Shown: piece by piece, positions 1-5,538 of the stretch
How the letters are laid out: each line of letters starts with the position of its first letter
How positions within the stretch are numbered: the stretch's first letter is position 1
The notes under the pieces: model-generated
Databases searched by the model: none
Told to the model about the DNA's origin: nothing
Seen by the model: only the letters and a program-made list of their open reading frames with translations
Assembly (NCBI GenBank): GCA_030839105.1
Contig: JAUZEI010000181.1
Location: 1-5,538 of the forward strand
Direction of reading: 5' to 3'
Source: Actinomycetota bacterium
Lineage (GTDB): Bacteria > Actinomycetota > Acidimicrobiia > IMCC26256 > PALSA-610
DNA length: 5,538 nucleotides
Translations under genes and position numbers: made by a program

Positions 1-2
1 CC

Positions 3-890
3 GTCGAGTGCAATCCCGACAGTGTCGACGCCGACAAGCTCAGCGTGTACCGGTCGGCGGGCGTCAACCGGCTGAGCTTCGGCGTGCAGTCGATGGTGCC
101 GCACGTCCTGCAATCGCTCGGGCGCACCCACGACCCCGCCAACGTCCGGAGCGCGGTCGAGCTCGCGCGAGACGCGGGTTTCGAGCGGCTCAGCGTCGAC
201 CTCATCTACGGCACGCCCGGAGAGTCGCCCTCCGACTGGCAACGATCACTCGACGGCGCGCTCGAGCTCGGCGTATCGCACGTCAGCGCTTACGCGCTCA
301 CGGTCGAACCCGCGACCACGCTCGGCCGGCAGGTCGCCGCGGGCGCGCCCGCGCCCGACGACGATCTCCAAGCCGACGCGTACGCCCGGGCCGATGTCAC
401 GTTCGCCGCGGCCGGGCTGGAGTGGTACGAGGTCTCGAACTGGGCGCGCCCGGGCGAGGAGTGCCGGCACAACGAGCTCTACTGGGCGGGCGGCGACTAC
501 CTCGCCGTCGGTTGCGCGGCGCACGGACACACGGCGCCGCGCCGATGGTGGAACGTGCGCACGCCCGAGCGGTACATCGCCGCGATCGTGGGCGGAACGT
601 CGGCCGTCGGTGGCGACGAGGTCCTCGATGCCGAGACGCGCGCCGAGGAGGCCTTCGCGCTCGGGCTGCGGACCCGGGGTGGCGCCCGGTTCGACCCCCG
701 GGCGACGGCGGCCGTCACCGACCTCGCCGAGCAGCGCGTGCTCGACCGATCGGGCGACCGGATCGTCCTGACCCGCCGGGGCCGTCTCCTGGCCTCGGAC
801 ATCACCGCCCGCCTGCTGCTCGCCGGGGCCGCTCCCGGCCTCGAACCTTCCCCGACGGCGCCGCTCCTCTCTGGCACTCGGTACGATTGA
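3..890 (+). CDS. hemW: Radical SAM protein HemW (heme chaperone, formerly 'HemN-like'), 3' part
   Basis: The gene enters from the left edge; the first full codon is at 3 and 295 codons remain before TGA at 888-890. HemW-family proteins are radical SAM, heme-binding proteins thought to deliver heme to target enzymes; they are often misnamed coproporphyrinogen III oxidase. Numbering from the window edge, visible family motifs are VECNPD (1-6), NRLSFGVQS (22-30), DLIYGTPGES (66-75) and HNELYW starting at residue 156, followed by the C-terminal winged-helix-like domain ending near 280. The family is usually about 380-400 residues, so roughly 90 N-terminal residues are missing, including the CxxxCxxC cluster-binding motif; whether the protein is intact cannot be judged here. 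The final codons (SGTRYD plus stop) double as part of a CIRCE operator for the next gene. A reading frame running through this gene into hrcA in another phase is a shadow. Confidence 0.93.
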   Translation, partial: VECNPDSVDADKLSVYRSAGVNRLSFGVQSMVPHVLQSLGRTHDPANVRSAVELARDAGFERLSVDLIYGTPGESPSDWQRSLDGALELGVSHVSAYALTVEPATTLGRQVAAGAPAPDDDLQADAYARADVTFAAAGLEWYEVSNWARPGEECRHNELYWAGGDYLAVGCAAHGHTAPRRWWNVRTPERYIAAIVGGTSAVGGDEVLDAETRAEEAFALGLRTRGGARFDPRATAAVTDLAEQRVLDRSGDRIVLTRRGRLLASDITARLLLAGAAPGLEPSPTAPLLSGTRYD

Positions 891-897
891 CTGCTAA
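871..897 (+). promoter_or_regulatory. CIRCE element, HrcA operator
   Basis: Inverted repeat CTGGCACTC - 9 nt - GACTGCTAA. Against the classic CIRCE consensus TTAGCACTC-N9-GAGTGCTAA it matches 7/9 in the left half and 8/9 in the right, with the exact 9-nt spacer. The left half is closer still to the TTGGCACTC variant I recall from actinobacterial groE operators. It spans the hemW stop codon (888-890) and ends 22 nt before the hrcA ATG. Its spacer contains TACGAT (882-887), a possible -10 box, although no good -35 is visible. HrcA bound here should block transcription of hrcA-dnaJ-rsmE until heat or misfolded protein titrates GroEL and inactivates HrcA (known mechanism, inferred here). Confidence 0.88.
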
Positions 898-904
898 CGG
901 CGGC

Positions 905-910
905 AAGGGG
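905..910 (+). promoter_or_regulatory. Ribosome binding site of hrcA
   Basis: AAGGGG lies 9 nt upstream of the ATG at 920. It decides the hrcA start: the same frame is open far upstream inside hemW, but only this ATG has a Shine-Dalgarno sequence and begins where the HrcA family begins (MTELDERKAAVLRAIVEQY). Confidence 0.65.
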
Positions 911-919
911 AAAACGGAG

Positions 920-1957
920 ATGACGGAGCTCGACGAACGCAAAGCGGCGGTGCTGCGCGCCATCGTCGAGCAGTACGTCGACACCGCGCAGCCCGTCGGT
1001 TCGCAGACCGTGACGAGTACTACCGGTCTCGGCGTCTCCGCGGCCACGATCCGTAACGAAATGTCGCTGCTGGAGCGCGAGGGCTACATCGCCCAGCCCC
1101 ACCCGTCGGCCGGGCGCGTACCCACCGACCGCGGATACCGCTACTACGTCGATCACCTTGCGGGCTCGGGTCAGCTGCCCGCGACCGAGCGCCGCCGCAT
1201 CGTCGACTTCTTCAGCAGCGCGACGCTGGCGATGGATCAACTGCTGTCACAGACGAGTCATCTGCTCGCGGGAGTCACCGCCCACGCCGCGGTCGTGGTC
1301 GGTCCGGAGCTGCAGGCGGTCGTTGTGCGCGCCGCGAACATCGTGCTCCTCCAACCGAGGGTCGTGCTCGCCGTGGTCGTGCTCTCGAACGGCTCGGTCG
1401 AGAAGGAGGTCGTGGTCTTCGACGACGAGGTCTCCGAAGCCGAGGCGGCCGATGCCAGCGTCCGTTTCGCGCAACAGCTGGCCGGGCGTCGCCTCGCCGA
1501 CGTCCTGGTCGGCGACGACGACAACCCGGGCTCCGACAAGCGCGAACACCCCGATCGCGTGGCCGGCATCGTCAACGCGTCGCGCATCGCGCTCCAGACC
1601 CGGCTCGATGAGCACCAGCACGACGCGTTCTACGTCGGTGGGGCGAGTCGCCTCGCGGCCGAGCACGACGCGTTCGTCACCACGAACACCGCACGCCTCC
1701 TGGAGCTGCTCGAACAGCACGTCGTGCTCGCGTCGTTGATGCGCGAGCTCCTCGGACCCGGTCTCACGGTCTGCATCGGTTCCGAGAACACGAGCCTCGA
1801 CCTACGGGAGTGCTCGCTCGTGTTGGCGCCCTATCTCGTCGAGGGCGAGCCCGGGGGAACGGTCGGCGTCCTCGGGCCGACGCGCATGGACTACCGCAAG
1901 GCGCAGGCCGCGGTGTCCGCTGTCTCCCAACAGCTCGGACGCCAACTTTCGCGATGA
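920..1957 (+). CDS. hrcA: Heat-inducible transcription repressor HrcA
   Basis: 345 residues, normal for HrcA (about 340-350). It represses class I heat-shock genes by binding CIRCE, with GroEL needed for its active fold. The N-terminal winged helix-turn-helix spans about residues 1-78: ERKAAVLRAIVEQYV (6-20), GSQTV (27-31), then the family signature ATIRNEMSLLEREGYI (42-57) with PHPSAGRVPT (60-69) and GYRYYVD (72-78). The remainder is the GAF-like and dimerisation part, ending with IGSEN (286-290) and CSLVLAPY as in other HrcA proteins. The start is set by AAGGGG at 905-910. A CIRCE element sits directly upstream, so autoregulation is expected. The TGA stop is embedded in ATGA (1954-1957), opening a chain of tiny frames that leads to dnaJ. 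In actinobacteria hrcA is typically paired with the second dnaJ (dnaJ2), as here. Confidence 0.97.
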   Translation: MTELDERKAAVLRAIVEQYVDTAQPVGSQTVTSTTGLGVSAATIRNEMSLLEREGYIAQPHPSAGRVPTDRGYRYYVDHLAGSGQLPATERRRIVDFFSSATLAMDQLLSQTSHLLAGVTAHAAVVVGPELQAVVVRAANIVLLQPRVVLAVVVLSNGSVEKEVVVFDDEVSEAEAADASVRFAQQLAGRRLADVLVGDDDNPGSDKREHPDRVAGIVNASRIALQTRLDEHQHDAFYVGGASRLAAEHDAFVTTNTARLLELLEQHVVLASLMRELLGPGLTVCIGSENTSLDLRECSLVLAPYLVEGEPGGTVGVLGPTRMDYRKAQAAVSAVSQQLGRQLSR

Positions 1958-2006
1958 GCCGGGCATCATCGACATGAGCACGACGACGGATGTGAGCCCG
2001 CCATGA
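1954..2006 (+). other. Two overlapping minicistrons linking hrcA to dnaJ
   Basis: The hrcA-dnaJ gap contains ATG frames joined end to end by 4-nt ATGA overlaps. The hrcA stop overlaps ATG 1954, which opens MSRASST and stops at 1975-1977. That stop overlaps ATG 1974, which opens [10 protein letters not shown] and stops at 2004-2006. That stop overlaps the dnaJ ATG at 2003. None has a strong Shine-Dalgarno sequence. Ribosomes finishing hrcA could in principle step by reinitiation through both frames to dnaJ. The peptides themselves look functionless. The arrangement is directly visible; a coupling role is inferred and chance is possible. Confidence 0.35.
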
Positions 2007-3121
2007 ATTACTACGAGGTGCTCGGCGTCTCCACCGACGCGTCGGACGACGAGATCAAGAAGGCGTTCCGCGGCTTGGCCCGCAAGTACCACCCCGACAT
2101 GAATCCCGATGATCCGGCCGCGGTCGAACGCTTCAAGGAGATCAGCGAGGCGTACGAGACCCTCTGCGATCCCGAACGACGCCGGCGCTACGACATGTTC
2201 GGCCCGGAGGGCGCGAACGCGCAGGGGCCCTTCGGCGGTGGAAGCCCGTTCGACGCCGGCGCATTCGGGCTGAACGATCTCTTCGACGCCTTCTTCGGCG
2301 GGAACGGGCCGCGCCATGGACCGGGCGGTGCCCAGCGCGGCGACGATGCCGAGACCCTGCTCGACCTCACCCTCGAAGACGTCGTCATGGGAGCGCGCAA
2401 GACCCTCGACCTGCGCATGCCGGTCGAGTGCGAGCGCTGCTCCGGGAGCGGCTGCGCCCCGGGCACGCATCCGGATCGGTGCCCCACGTGTGACGGAAGC
2501 GGCGAAGTGCGCCAGGTGCGGCGTTCGCTGCTCGGTCAGATCGTCACCGCCGGTCCCTGCACCGCGTGCGGCGCGACCGGGCAGGTGATTCCGAACCCCT
2601 GCGATGAGTGCGGGGGATCGGGCCGGATCAACGGCAGTCGCTCGATCGAGGTCGATGTTCCGCGCGGCATCGACGACGGTCAGCGGCTGCGGGTCACGGG
2701 CCGCGGTCCGGCCGCGCCGAGAGGTGGCCCCGCCGGCGACCTCTACGTGTCGGTGCGGGTCGCGCGTCACCCCGACTTCGAGCGGCGCGGCGACGAGCTC
2801 TGGCACCGACTGCCGATCTCGATCGTGCAGGCCGCGCTGGGTACGCAGCTCGAGATCGCAACCCTCGACGGCGTGCGCGAGATCGACGTCGCGGCCGGAA
2901 CGCAACCGGGCGCGCTCATACGGTTGCGCGGACTCGGCGTGCCGTCGCTGCGGACGACCCGACGAGGTGATCTCGTCGTAGAGATCCGAGTCGACGTCCC
3001 CATGCGCCTGAATGACGAGGAAGCCGAGCTGCTCGCGACGTTCGCCGAGCTGCGAGGCGAGAAGGTGAGCTCGGTCCACGAAGGACTCCTTGCACGCATC
3101 CGGTCCGCGTTCAAGCCGTGA
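2003..3121 (+). CDS. dnaJ: Chaperone DnaJ (type I Hsp40; DnaJ2-like)
   Basis: 372 residues, a full-length class I J-protein that delivers clients to DnaK and stimulates its ATPase in the cytosol. The J domain is residues 1-67 with HPD at 30-32. A Gly/Phe-rich linker follows at about 70-103 ([15 protein letters not shown] and FFGGNG). The zinc-binding region has four cysteine repeats: CERCSGSG (143-150), CPTCDGSG (160-167), CTACGATG (186-193) and CDECGGSG (200-207); the third has Ala for the first conserved Gly but keeps both cysteines. The C-terminal client-binding domains run from about 210 to 340. The ATG at 2003 starts exactly at the family's N-terminus (MNYYEVLGV) but has only a weak GTGAG-type ribosome binding site at 1992-1996, which fits coupling to upstream translation. 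Placement behind hrcA rather than in a dnaK-grpE cluster suggests the second actinobacterial dnaJ. Its TGA overlaps the rsmE GTG. Confidence 0.97.
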   Translation: MNYYEVLGVSTDASDDEIKKAFRGLARKYHPDMNPDDPAAVERFKEISEAYETLCDPERRRRYDMFGPEGANAQGPFGGGSPFDAGAFGLNDLFDAFFGGNGPRHGPGGAQRGDDAETLLDLTLEDVVMGARKTLDLRMPVECERCSGSGCAPGTHPDRCPTCDGSGEVRQVRRSLLGQIVTAGPCTACGATGQVIPNPCDECGGSGRINGSRSIEVDVPRGIDDGQRLRVTGRGPAAPRGGPAGDLYVSVRVARHPDFERRGDELWHRLPISIVQAALGTQLEIATLDGVREIDVAAGTQPGALIRLRGLGVPSLRTTRRGDLVVEIRVDVPMRLNDEEAELLATFAELRGEKVSSVHEGLLARIRSAFKP

Positions 3122-3864
3122 ACGCGGGTCCGGGCCAGGGTCCGGCCGATGCCGACGCGGTGGCTCACGTCTTCGTCGATGCACTCGACGACCGCTGCGA
3201 GATCACGGGTGCCGACGGACATCACCTGCAACGGGTCCGGCGGCTCGCGAACGGTGAGTCGGTGACCGCGGCCGACGGGTCGGGCGCGTGGCGCAGCTAC
3301 GAGGTGGCCGACGCGACGACCGGGACGCTCGTGCTCCTTGCCCGCTCCGAGAGACTGGTCGAGCCGATTCCGTTCATTCCGGTCTCGCTCGCGGTCGCTC
3401 TCACTAAATCCGGTCTCGACGACGTTGTCGCAGCGGTCACGGAGCTCGGCGTTGCACGCGTCATGCCGGTCCGGACGGCTCGGAGTGTGGTGCGTTGGGA
3501 CAGGGATCGGGCGGCGCGCGCGGTCGGCCGGATGCGCACCGTCGCACGGGAGTCCGCGATGCAGAGCCGTCGGGCGCGGATCCCCGTCATCGACGAACTC
3601 GTCGAGCTGAAGGCCCTGGTCGGACGCCCGGGCCTGGTCGTCGCGGACCGAACGGGCGTCGCGCCGTCCGAGTTGGAAGCTGATCCCGAGCACGGGTGGA
3701 CAGTGCTCGTCGGACCCGAGGGCGGTCTCACTCCGGACGAGCTGTCCTTGGTTTGTGCGGCACCACGCATTGCGCTCGGTCGGCACGTCCTGCGAGCCTC
3801 CACCGCGCCGGTCGCGGCCGCGGCCGTGCTCGCCGCCGAGGCGGCACGCGTGAGACCAGAGTGA
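3118..3864 (+). CDS. rsmE: 16S rRNA (uracil(1498)-N(3))-methyltransferase RsmE
   Basis: 248 residues, typical for RsmE, a SPOUT-fold enzyme that uses S-adenosylmethionine to methylate N3 of U1498 (E. coli numbering) in helix 44 of 16S rRNA. Visible landmarks are the N-terminal PUA-like part (HVFVDAL ... [17 protein letters not shown]), [16 protein letters not shown] followed by the P-x(n)-RSVV segment, RESAMQSRR (144-152), GPEGGLT at 199-205 and [11 protein letters not shown] ending at 230; the last two form the knotted SAM-binding site. The STA in the final motif replaces the ETA of proteobacterial enzymes, a change I recall as common in actinobacteria. The GTG start overlaps the dnaJ stop as GTGA (3118-3121), suggesting translational coupling, and no strong Shine-Dalgarno is present. 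A later GTG at 3160 would give a 234-residue protein starting just before HVFV and cannot be excluded. Probably the last gene of the HrcA-controlled unit. Confidence 0.95.
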   Translation: MNAGPGQGPADADAVAHVFVDALDDRCEITGADGHHLQRVRRLANGESVTAADGSGAWRSYEVADATTGTLVLLARSERLVEPIPFIPVSLAVALTKSGLDDVVAAVTELGVARVMPVRTARSVVRWDRDRAARAVGRMRTVARESAMQSRRARIPVIDELVELKALVGRPGLVVADRTGVAPSELEADPEHGWTVLVGPEGGLTPDELSLVCAAPRIALGRHVLRASTAPVAAAAVLAAEAARVRPE

Positions 3865-3886
3865 CAGGAGTTGTGTCGCCGCACGG

Positions 3887-3903
3887 CACGTGACACGTGT
3901 TGA
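3887..3903 (+). promoter_or_regulatory. Candidate operator: tandem CACGTG palindromes upstream of bldD-like gene
   Basis: CACGTG occurs twice, at 3887-3892 and 3894-3899, and the second lies in the perfect 8-bp palindrome ACACGTGT (3893-3900). TGACAC|GTGTTG (3891-3902) resembles two inverted BldD half-sites (from memory, TnACnC(A/T)GnGTnA): 7 of 8 half-site bases agree, but the single central base is missing. It sits about 18 nt upstream of the putative -35 box, so it could be an autoregulatory or activator site. Function is inferred. Confidence 0.35.
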
Positions 3904-3917
3904 GAGCGATGGGAAGC

Positions 3918-3946
3918 ATGACTTTCACGGAGCGTGCTGTTATCAT
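3918..3946 (+). promoter_or_regulatory. Putative housekeeping promoter of the bldD-like gene
   Basis: ATGACT (3918-3923, 4/6 to TTGACA), a 17-nt spacer and TATCAT (3941-3946, fits the actinobacterial TAnnnT). It lies in the longest clearly non-coding gap of the window, in a locally AT-richer stretch. Transcription would begin near 3953, giving a leader of about 75 nt before the TTG at 4030. Confidence 0.45.
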
Positions 3947-4015
3947 CAATTCGTCGCACTGACTGCCGTTCGCAGGGTGTGGAGTAGTGGGCCGCGGCAG
4001 ACGCCAGGTCCCGTC

Positions 4016-4022
4016 GAGGGGG
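4016..4022 (+). promoter_or_regulatory. Ribosome binding site fixing the TTG start of the bldD-like gene
   Basis: GAGGGGG ends 7 nt before the TTG at 4030. This strong Shine-Dalgarno sequence with ideal spacing supports the rare TTG start; the frame has no better start nearby and the protein then begins a few residues before the helix-turn-helix, as in BldD. Confidence 0.7.
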
Positions 4023-4029
4023 CATCGAG

Positions 4030-4536
4030 TTGGCGAACACTGGGGCGCGAGTAGGCGAACGATTGCGGGCGATACGCCGTCAAAAGGGTCTGTCTCTCCA
4101 CGACGTCGAAGCCCGGTCGAGTCTCGAGTTCAAGGCGTCGGTGCTCGGTGCCTACGAACGCGGGGAGCGCGCGATCTCGGTACCCCGACTTCTCCGTCTG
4201 GCCGAGATCTACGAGGTCCCGGCCGACCAGTTGTTGCCGCGTGAGCTCGACGGCGAGATCAGCCTCGTCGAGACCGGCGCCACGAACGGGATGGACCTGA
4301 ACGCAAAGTTCACGATCGATCTCGTGCGCCTACACGAGCTCGACGATCCCGACGCGCACATCCTCGACCGGTTCGCCACCTCGCTCCAGCGTGAGCGCCA
4401 GGACTTCAACGGTCGCATGCTCACGATCCGGCGTTCCGACCTCCGTGTGCTGGCGTCATGCATGGGCCGCAGCCTCGAAGAGCTCGGCTCGCGTCTCGAG
4501 CAGCTCGGCCTCCGGGCCGCGGCGTCCGCGGGCTAG
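4030..4536 (+). CDS. bldD: BldD-family transcriptional regulator with c-di-GMP-binding signature
   Basis: 168 residues, the size of Streptomyces BldD (about 167), the c-di-GMP-controlled master repressor of development. The N-terminal XRE-type helix-turn-helix is about residues 6-70: VGERLRAIRRQKGLSLHDVE, then GAYERGERAISVPRLLRLAEIY (40-61) and VPADQLLP, closely following the BldD pattern. A linker (about 71-92) leads to the BldD-type C-terminal domain: FTIDLVRLHELDD, DRFATSLQRERQDFNGRMLTIRRSDLRVLA and a C-terminal helix to about 161. The residues that bind c-di-GMP in Streptomyces BldD form RxD-X8-RxxD; here R123-Q-D125, eight residues, then R134-R-S-D137, all conserved. The TTG start is supported by GAGGGGG at 4016-4022. 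It has its own putative promoter and operator-like palindrome, so it is probably transcribed separately from rsmE. Family assignment is strong. Ligand binding is inferred, and its targets, or a developmental role, cannot be read from this window. Confidence 0.88.
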   Translation: MANTGARVGERLRAIRRQKGLSLHDVEARSSLEFKASVLGAYERGERAISVPRLLRLAEIYEVPADQLLPRELDGEISLVETGATNGMDLNAKFTIDLVRLHELDDPDAHILDRFATSLQRERQDFNGRMLTIRRSDLRVLASCMGRSLEELGSRLEQLGLRAAASAG

Positions 4537-4589
4537 ACGAACCACCTGCGGGGCGCCGCGTCGGGGGCACGACGTCCCTCCGGCTCGAC

Positions 4590-4595
4590 TACCCT
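4590..4595 (+). promoter_or_regulatory. Possible -10 box upstream of phoH
   Basis: TACCCT fits the actinobacterial TAnnnT -10 pattern and lies in the 141-nt gap between the bldD-like gene and phoH. No convincing -35 is visible at 16-18 nt upstream. The gap shows no clear terminator, so phoH could instead be read from the bldD promoter. Confidence 0.22.
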
Positions 4596-4677
4596 GGCGC
4601 GCACCTTGGCCCGCTCGCACGCCATCAGCCCGATCCCGGGCACTCCCTCGGTCGGCAAACCCGACCAGGACGCGTCG

Positions 4678-5538
4678 GTGAAGATCCTCGTGCCCGGGAA
4701 TCACCTCATGGTGGGCCTGCTCGGGCAACGGGACGAGTTGCTGCGCCTCGTCGAAGCGGAGTTCGCCGTGCGCATCCTCGTGCGTGGCAACGAGATCAAC
4801 ATCACGGGCCGCGGCGACGAGGTCGAGTTGGTCGGCCGCCTCTTCGAGGAGATGGTCGTGCTGCTGGAGCAGGGCCACGAGCTCGACCGCGACAACCTGG
4901 GACGTTCCATCGAGATGATGAAGGCCGACCAACGACCGACGGATGTGCTCACCACCGAGGTCGTGCGCGGGCGCAAGACGATCCGACCGAAGACCGCCGG
5001 GCAGAAGCGCTACGTCGACGCCGTGCGCGACAACACCGTGACCTTCGCGATCGGGCCGGCCGGAACGGGCAAGAGCTATCTCGCGGTCGCGCTCGCGGTG
5101 CAGGCGCTGCAGGCGAAGGAAGTGAACCGCATCATTCTCACGCGGCCCGCGGTCGAGGCCGGCGAACGCCTCGGCTTCCTGCCCGGCGACATGCTGCAGA
5201 AGGTCGATCCGTACCTGCGACCCTTGTACGACGCGCTCTACGACATGGTGGAGCCCGAAGTCGTCGTCCGTTTGATGGAGCGGGGCACCATCGAGGTCGC
5301 GCCGCTCGCGTACATGCGCGGCCGGACCCTGAACGACTCGTTCATCATCCTCGACGAGGCGCAGAACACCACGCCCGAGCAGATGAAGATGTTCCTGACC
5401 CGGCTCGGGTTCCTGCCCGGCGACGTGCTCGCCAAGGTCGACCCGTACCTCCGTCCCCTGTACGACGCGCTCTACGACATGGTCGAGCCCGACGCGGTGA
5501 GCAGGCTCATGGAACGCGGCACCATCGAGGTTGCCCCG
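4678..5538 (+). CDS. phoH: PhoH-like (YbeZ-type) ATPase, 5' part, chimeric or internally duplicated at its end
   Basis: The frame is open to the window edge (287 codons, no stop). PhoH/YbeZ proteins are P-loop ATPases of the PhoH family linked to RNA metabolism and ribosome maturation, often encoded next to ybeY. An N-terminal KH-like segment ([25 protein letters not shown]) is followed by Walker A GPAGTGKS (126-133), [17 protein letters not shown] from about 155, [11 protein letters not shown] and Walker B FIILDEAQ (222-229). After [16 protein letters not shown] the family normally continues with GSK and the TGD sensor motif; here it reads [11 protein letters not shown] instead, repeating residues 164-209 in diverged form to the end. 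I chose GTG 4678 because AGGA (4667-4670) lies 7 nt upstream and the family core starts at once; an in-frame TTG at 4606 would add 24 residues. Sequence to about 5400 is a normal phoH; beyond that it may belong to another genome. Confidence 0.93.
   Translation, partial: MKILVPGNHLMVGLLGQRDELLRLVEAEFAVRILVRGNEINITGRGDEVELVGRLFEEMVVLLEQGHELDRDNLGRSIEMMKADQRPTDVLTTEVVRGRKTIRPKTAGQKRYVDAVRDNTVTFAIGPAGTGKSYLAVALAVQALQAKEVNRIILTRPAVEAGERLGFLPGDMLQKVDPYLRPLYDALYDMVEPEVVVRLMERGTIEVAPLAYMRGRTLNDSFIILDEAQNTTPEQMKMFLTRLGFLPGDVLAKVDPYLRPLYDALYDMVEPDAVSRLMERGTIEVAP
5167..5304 (+). repeat. First copy of a 138-bp diverged in-frame repeat within phoH
   Basis: This is the expected position of the segment in the protein, starting [19 protein letters not shown] and ending GTIEVAP, and it continues normally into [11 protein letters not shown]. 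It is matched, 234 bases (78 codons) downstream and in frame, by 5401-5538. Confidence 0.9.
5401..5538 (+). repeat. Second, misplaced copy of the phoH segment; likely chimeric junction
   Basis: Aligned without gaps to 5167-5304, I count 27 differences in 138 bases (about 80% identity) and 41 of 46 identical residues; 15 of the 20 differing codons are synonymous. The join falls where LTRLGF (after Walker B) and ERLGF (after TRPAVEAG) share the RLGF coding stretch, at 5401-5412. The copy runs into the window edge, so its far end cannot be seen. Confidence 0.88.

Noticed and set aside
8..919. Upstream extension of the hrcA frame across hemW, giving a 649-residue protein
   Set aside because: The extra part is Arg/Ala/Pro-rich out-of-frame translation of hemW. 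The HrcA family start, CIRCE and ribosome binding site all place the start at 920.
1802..3184. Long open frame on the minus strand opposite hrcA, dnaJ and rsmE (460 codons)
   Set aside because: It lies opposite three well-supported genes, shows no family motif, and its composition is what GC-rich antisense frames give; long shadow frames are common at this GC content.
2767..3786. Minus-strand open frame opposite dnaJ and rsmE (339 codons)
   Set aside because: Antisense shadow of conserved genes, with no recognisable domain.
3873..3896. Possible terminator hairpin after rsmE (GTGTCGCC pairing with GGC...GACAC)
   Set aside because: The arms pair only with a 4-nt bulge and a 4-nt loop, and no T-run follows, so it does not support a Rho-independent terminator. 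The palindromic character is better reported as a possible operator.
3696..4244. Small + strand open frames at 3696-3893 and 3987-4244
   Set aside because: They overlap rsmE and the bldD-like gene in other phases, are Arg/Gly-rich, and lack ribosome binding sites and family similarity.
4606..4677. N-terminal extension of phoH from TTG 4606
   Set aside because: No Shine-Dalgarno precedes it, whereas GTG 4678 has AGGA at 7 nt. The extra 24 residues are low in recognisable family sequence, although the extension cannot be fully excluded.

Overview
The window is a GC-rich chromosomal segment, almost fully coding and all on the + strand. Its gene order is hemW (3' part) - hrcA - dnaJ - rsmE - bldD-like regulator - phoH (5' part). 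The hemW-hrcA-dnaJ-rsmE-phoH order, the GTG and TTG starts, the HrcA/CIRCE heat-shock logic and a BldD-family regulator all point to an actinobacterium. A deep-branching group such as Acidimicrobiia is my best guess, from memory of similar proteins and not from any search.

Region 1 (1-3864) is a heat-shock/translation block. The end of hemW carries a good CIRCE operator (871-897) that overlaps its stop codon and lies 22 nt before the ATG of hrcA, so HrcA should repress its own operon. hrcA connects to dnaJ through two tiny open frames linked by three successive ATGA stop/start overlaps (1954-1957, 1974-1977, 2003-2006). dnaJ overlaps rsmE by GTGA. No promoter or terminator is evident from hrcA to rsmE, so chaperone and rRNA methyltransferase production are probably linked.

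Region 2 (3865-4536) is a separate regulator unit. A 165-nt intergenic stretch holds a CACGTG-rich palindrome, a plausible promoter (ATGACT-17-TATCAT) and a strong ribosome binding site. It precedes a BldD-like repressor that keeps the whole c-di-GMP-binding signature RxD-X8-RxxD.

Region 3 (4537-5538) is the start of phoH, an ATPase of the PhoH/YbeZ type. The gene is normal through its Walker A and Walker B motifs, but at about 5401-5412 it jumps back in frame to an earlier part of the same protein. The last 138 bases are a diverged second copy (about 80% nucleotide and 89% amino-acid identity) of 5167-5304. The likeliest cause is a chimeric join between two related phoH genes (metagenome assembly or amplification artefact); a true internal duplication is the alternative. 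Sequence after about 5400 should not be trusted as contiguous until checked.
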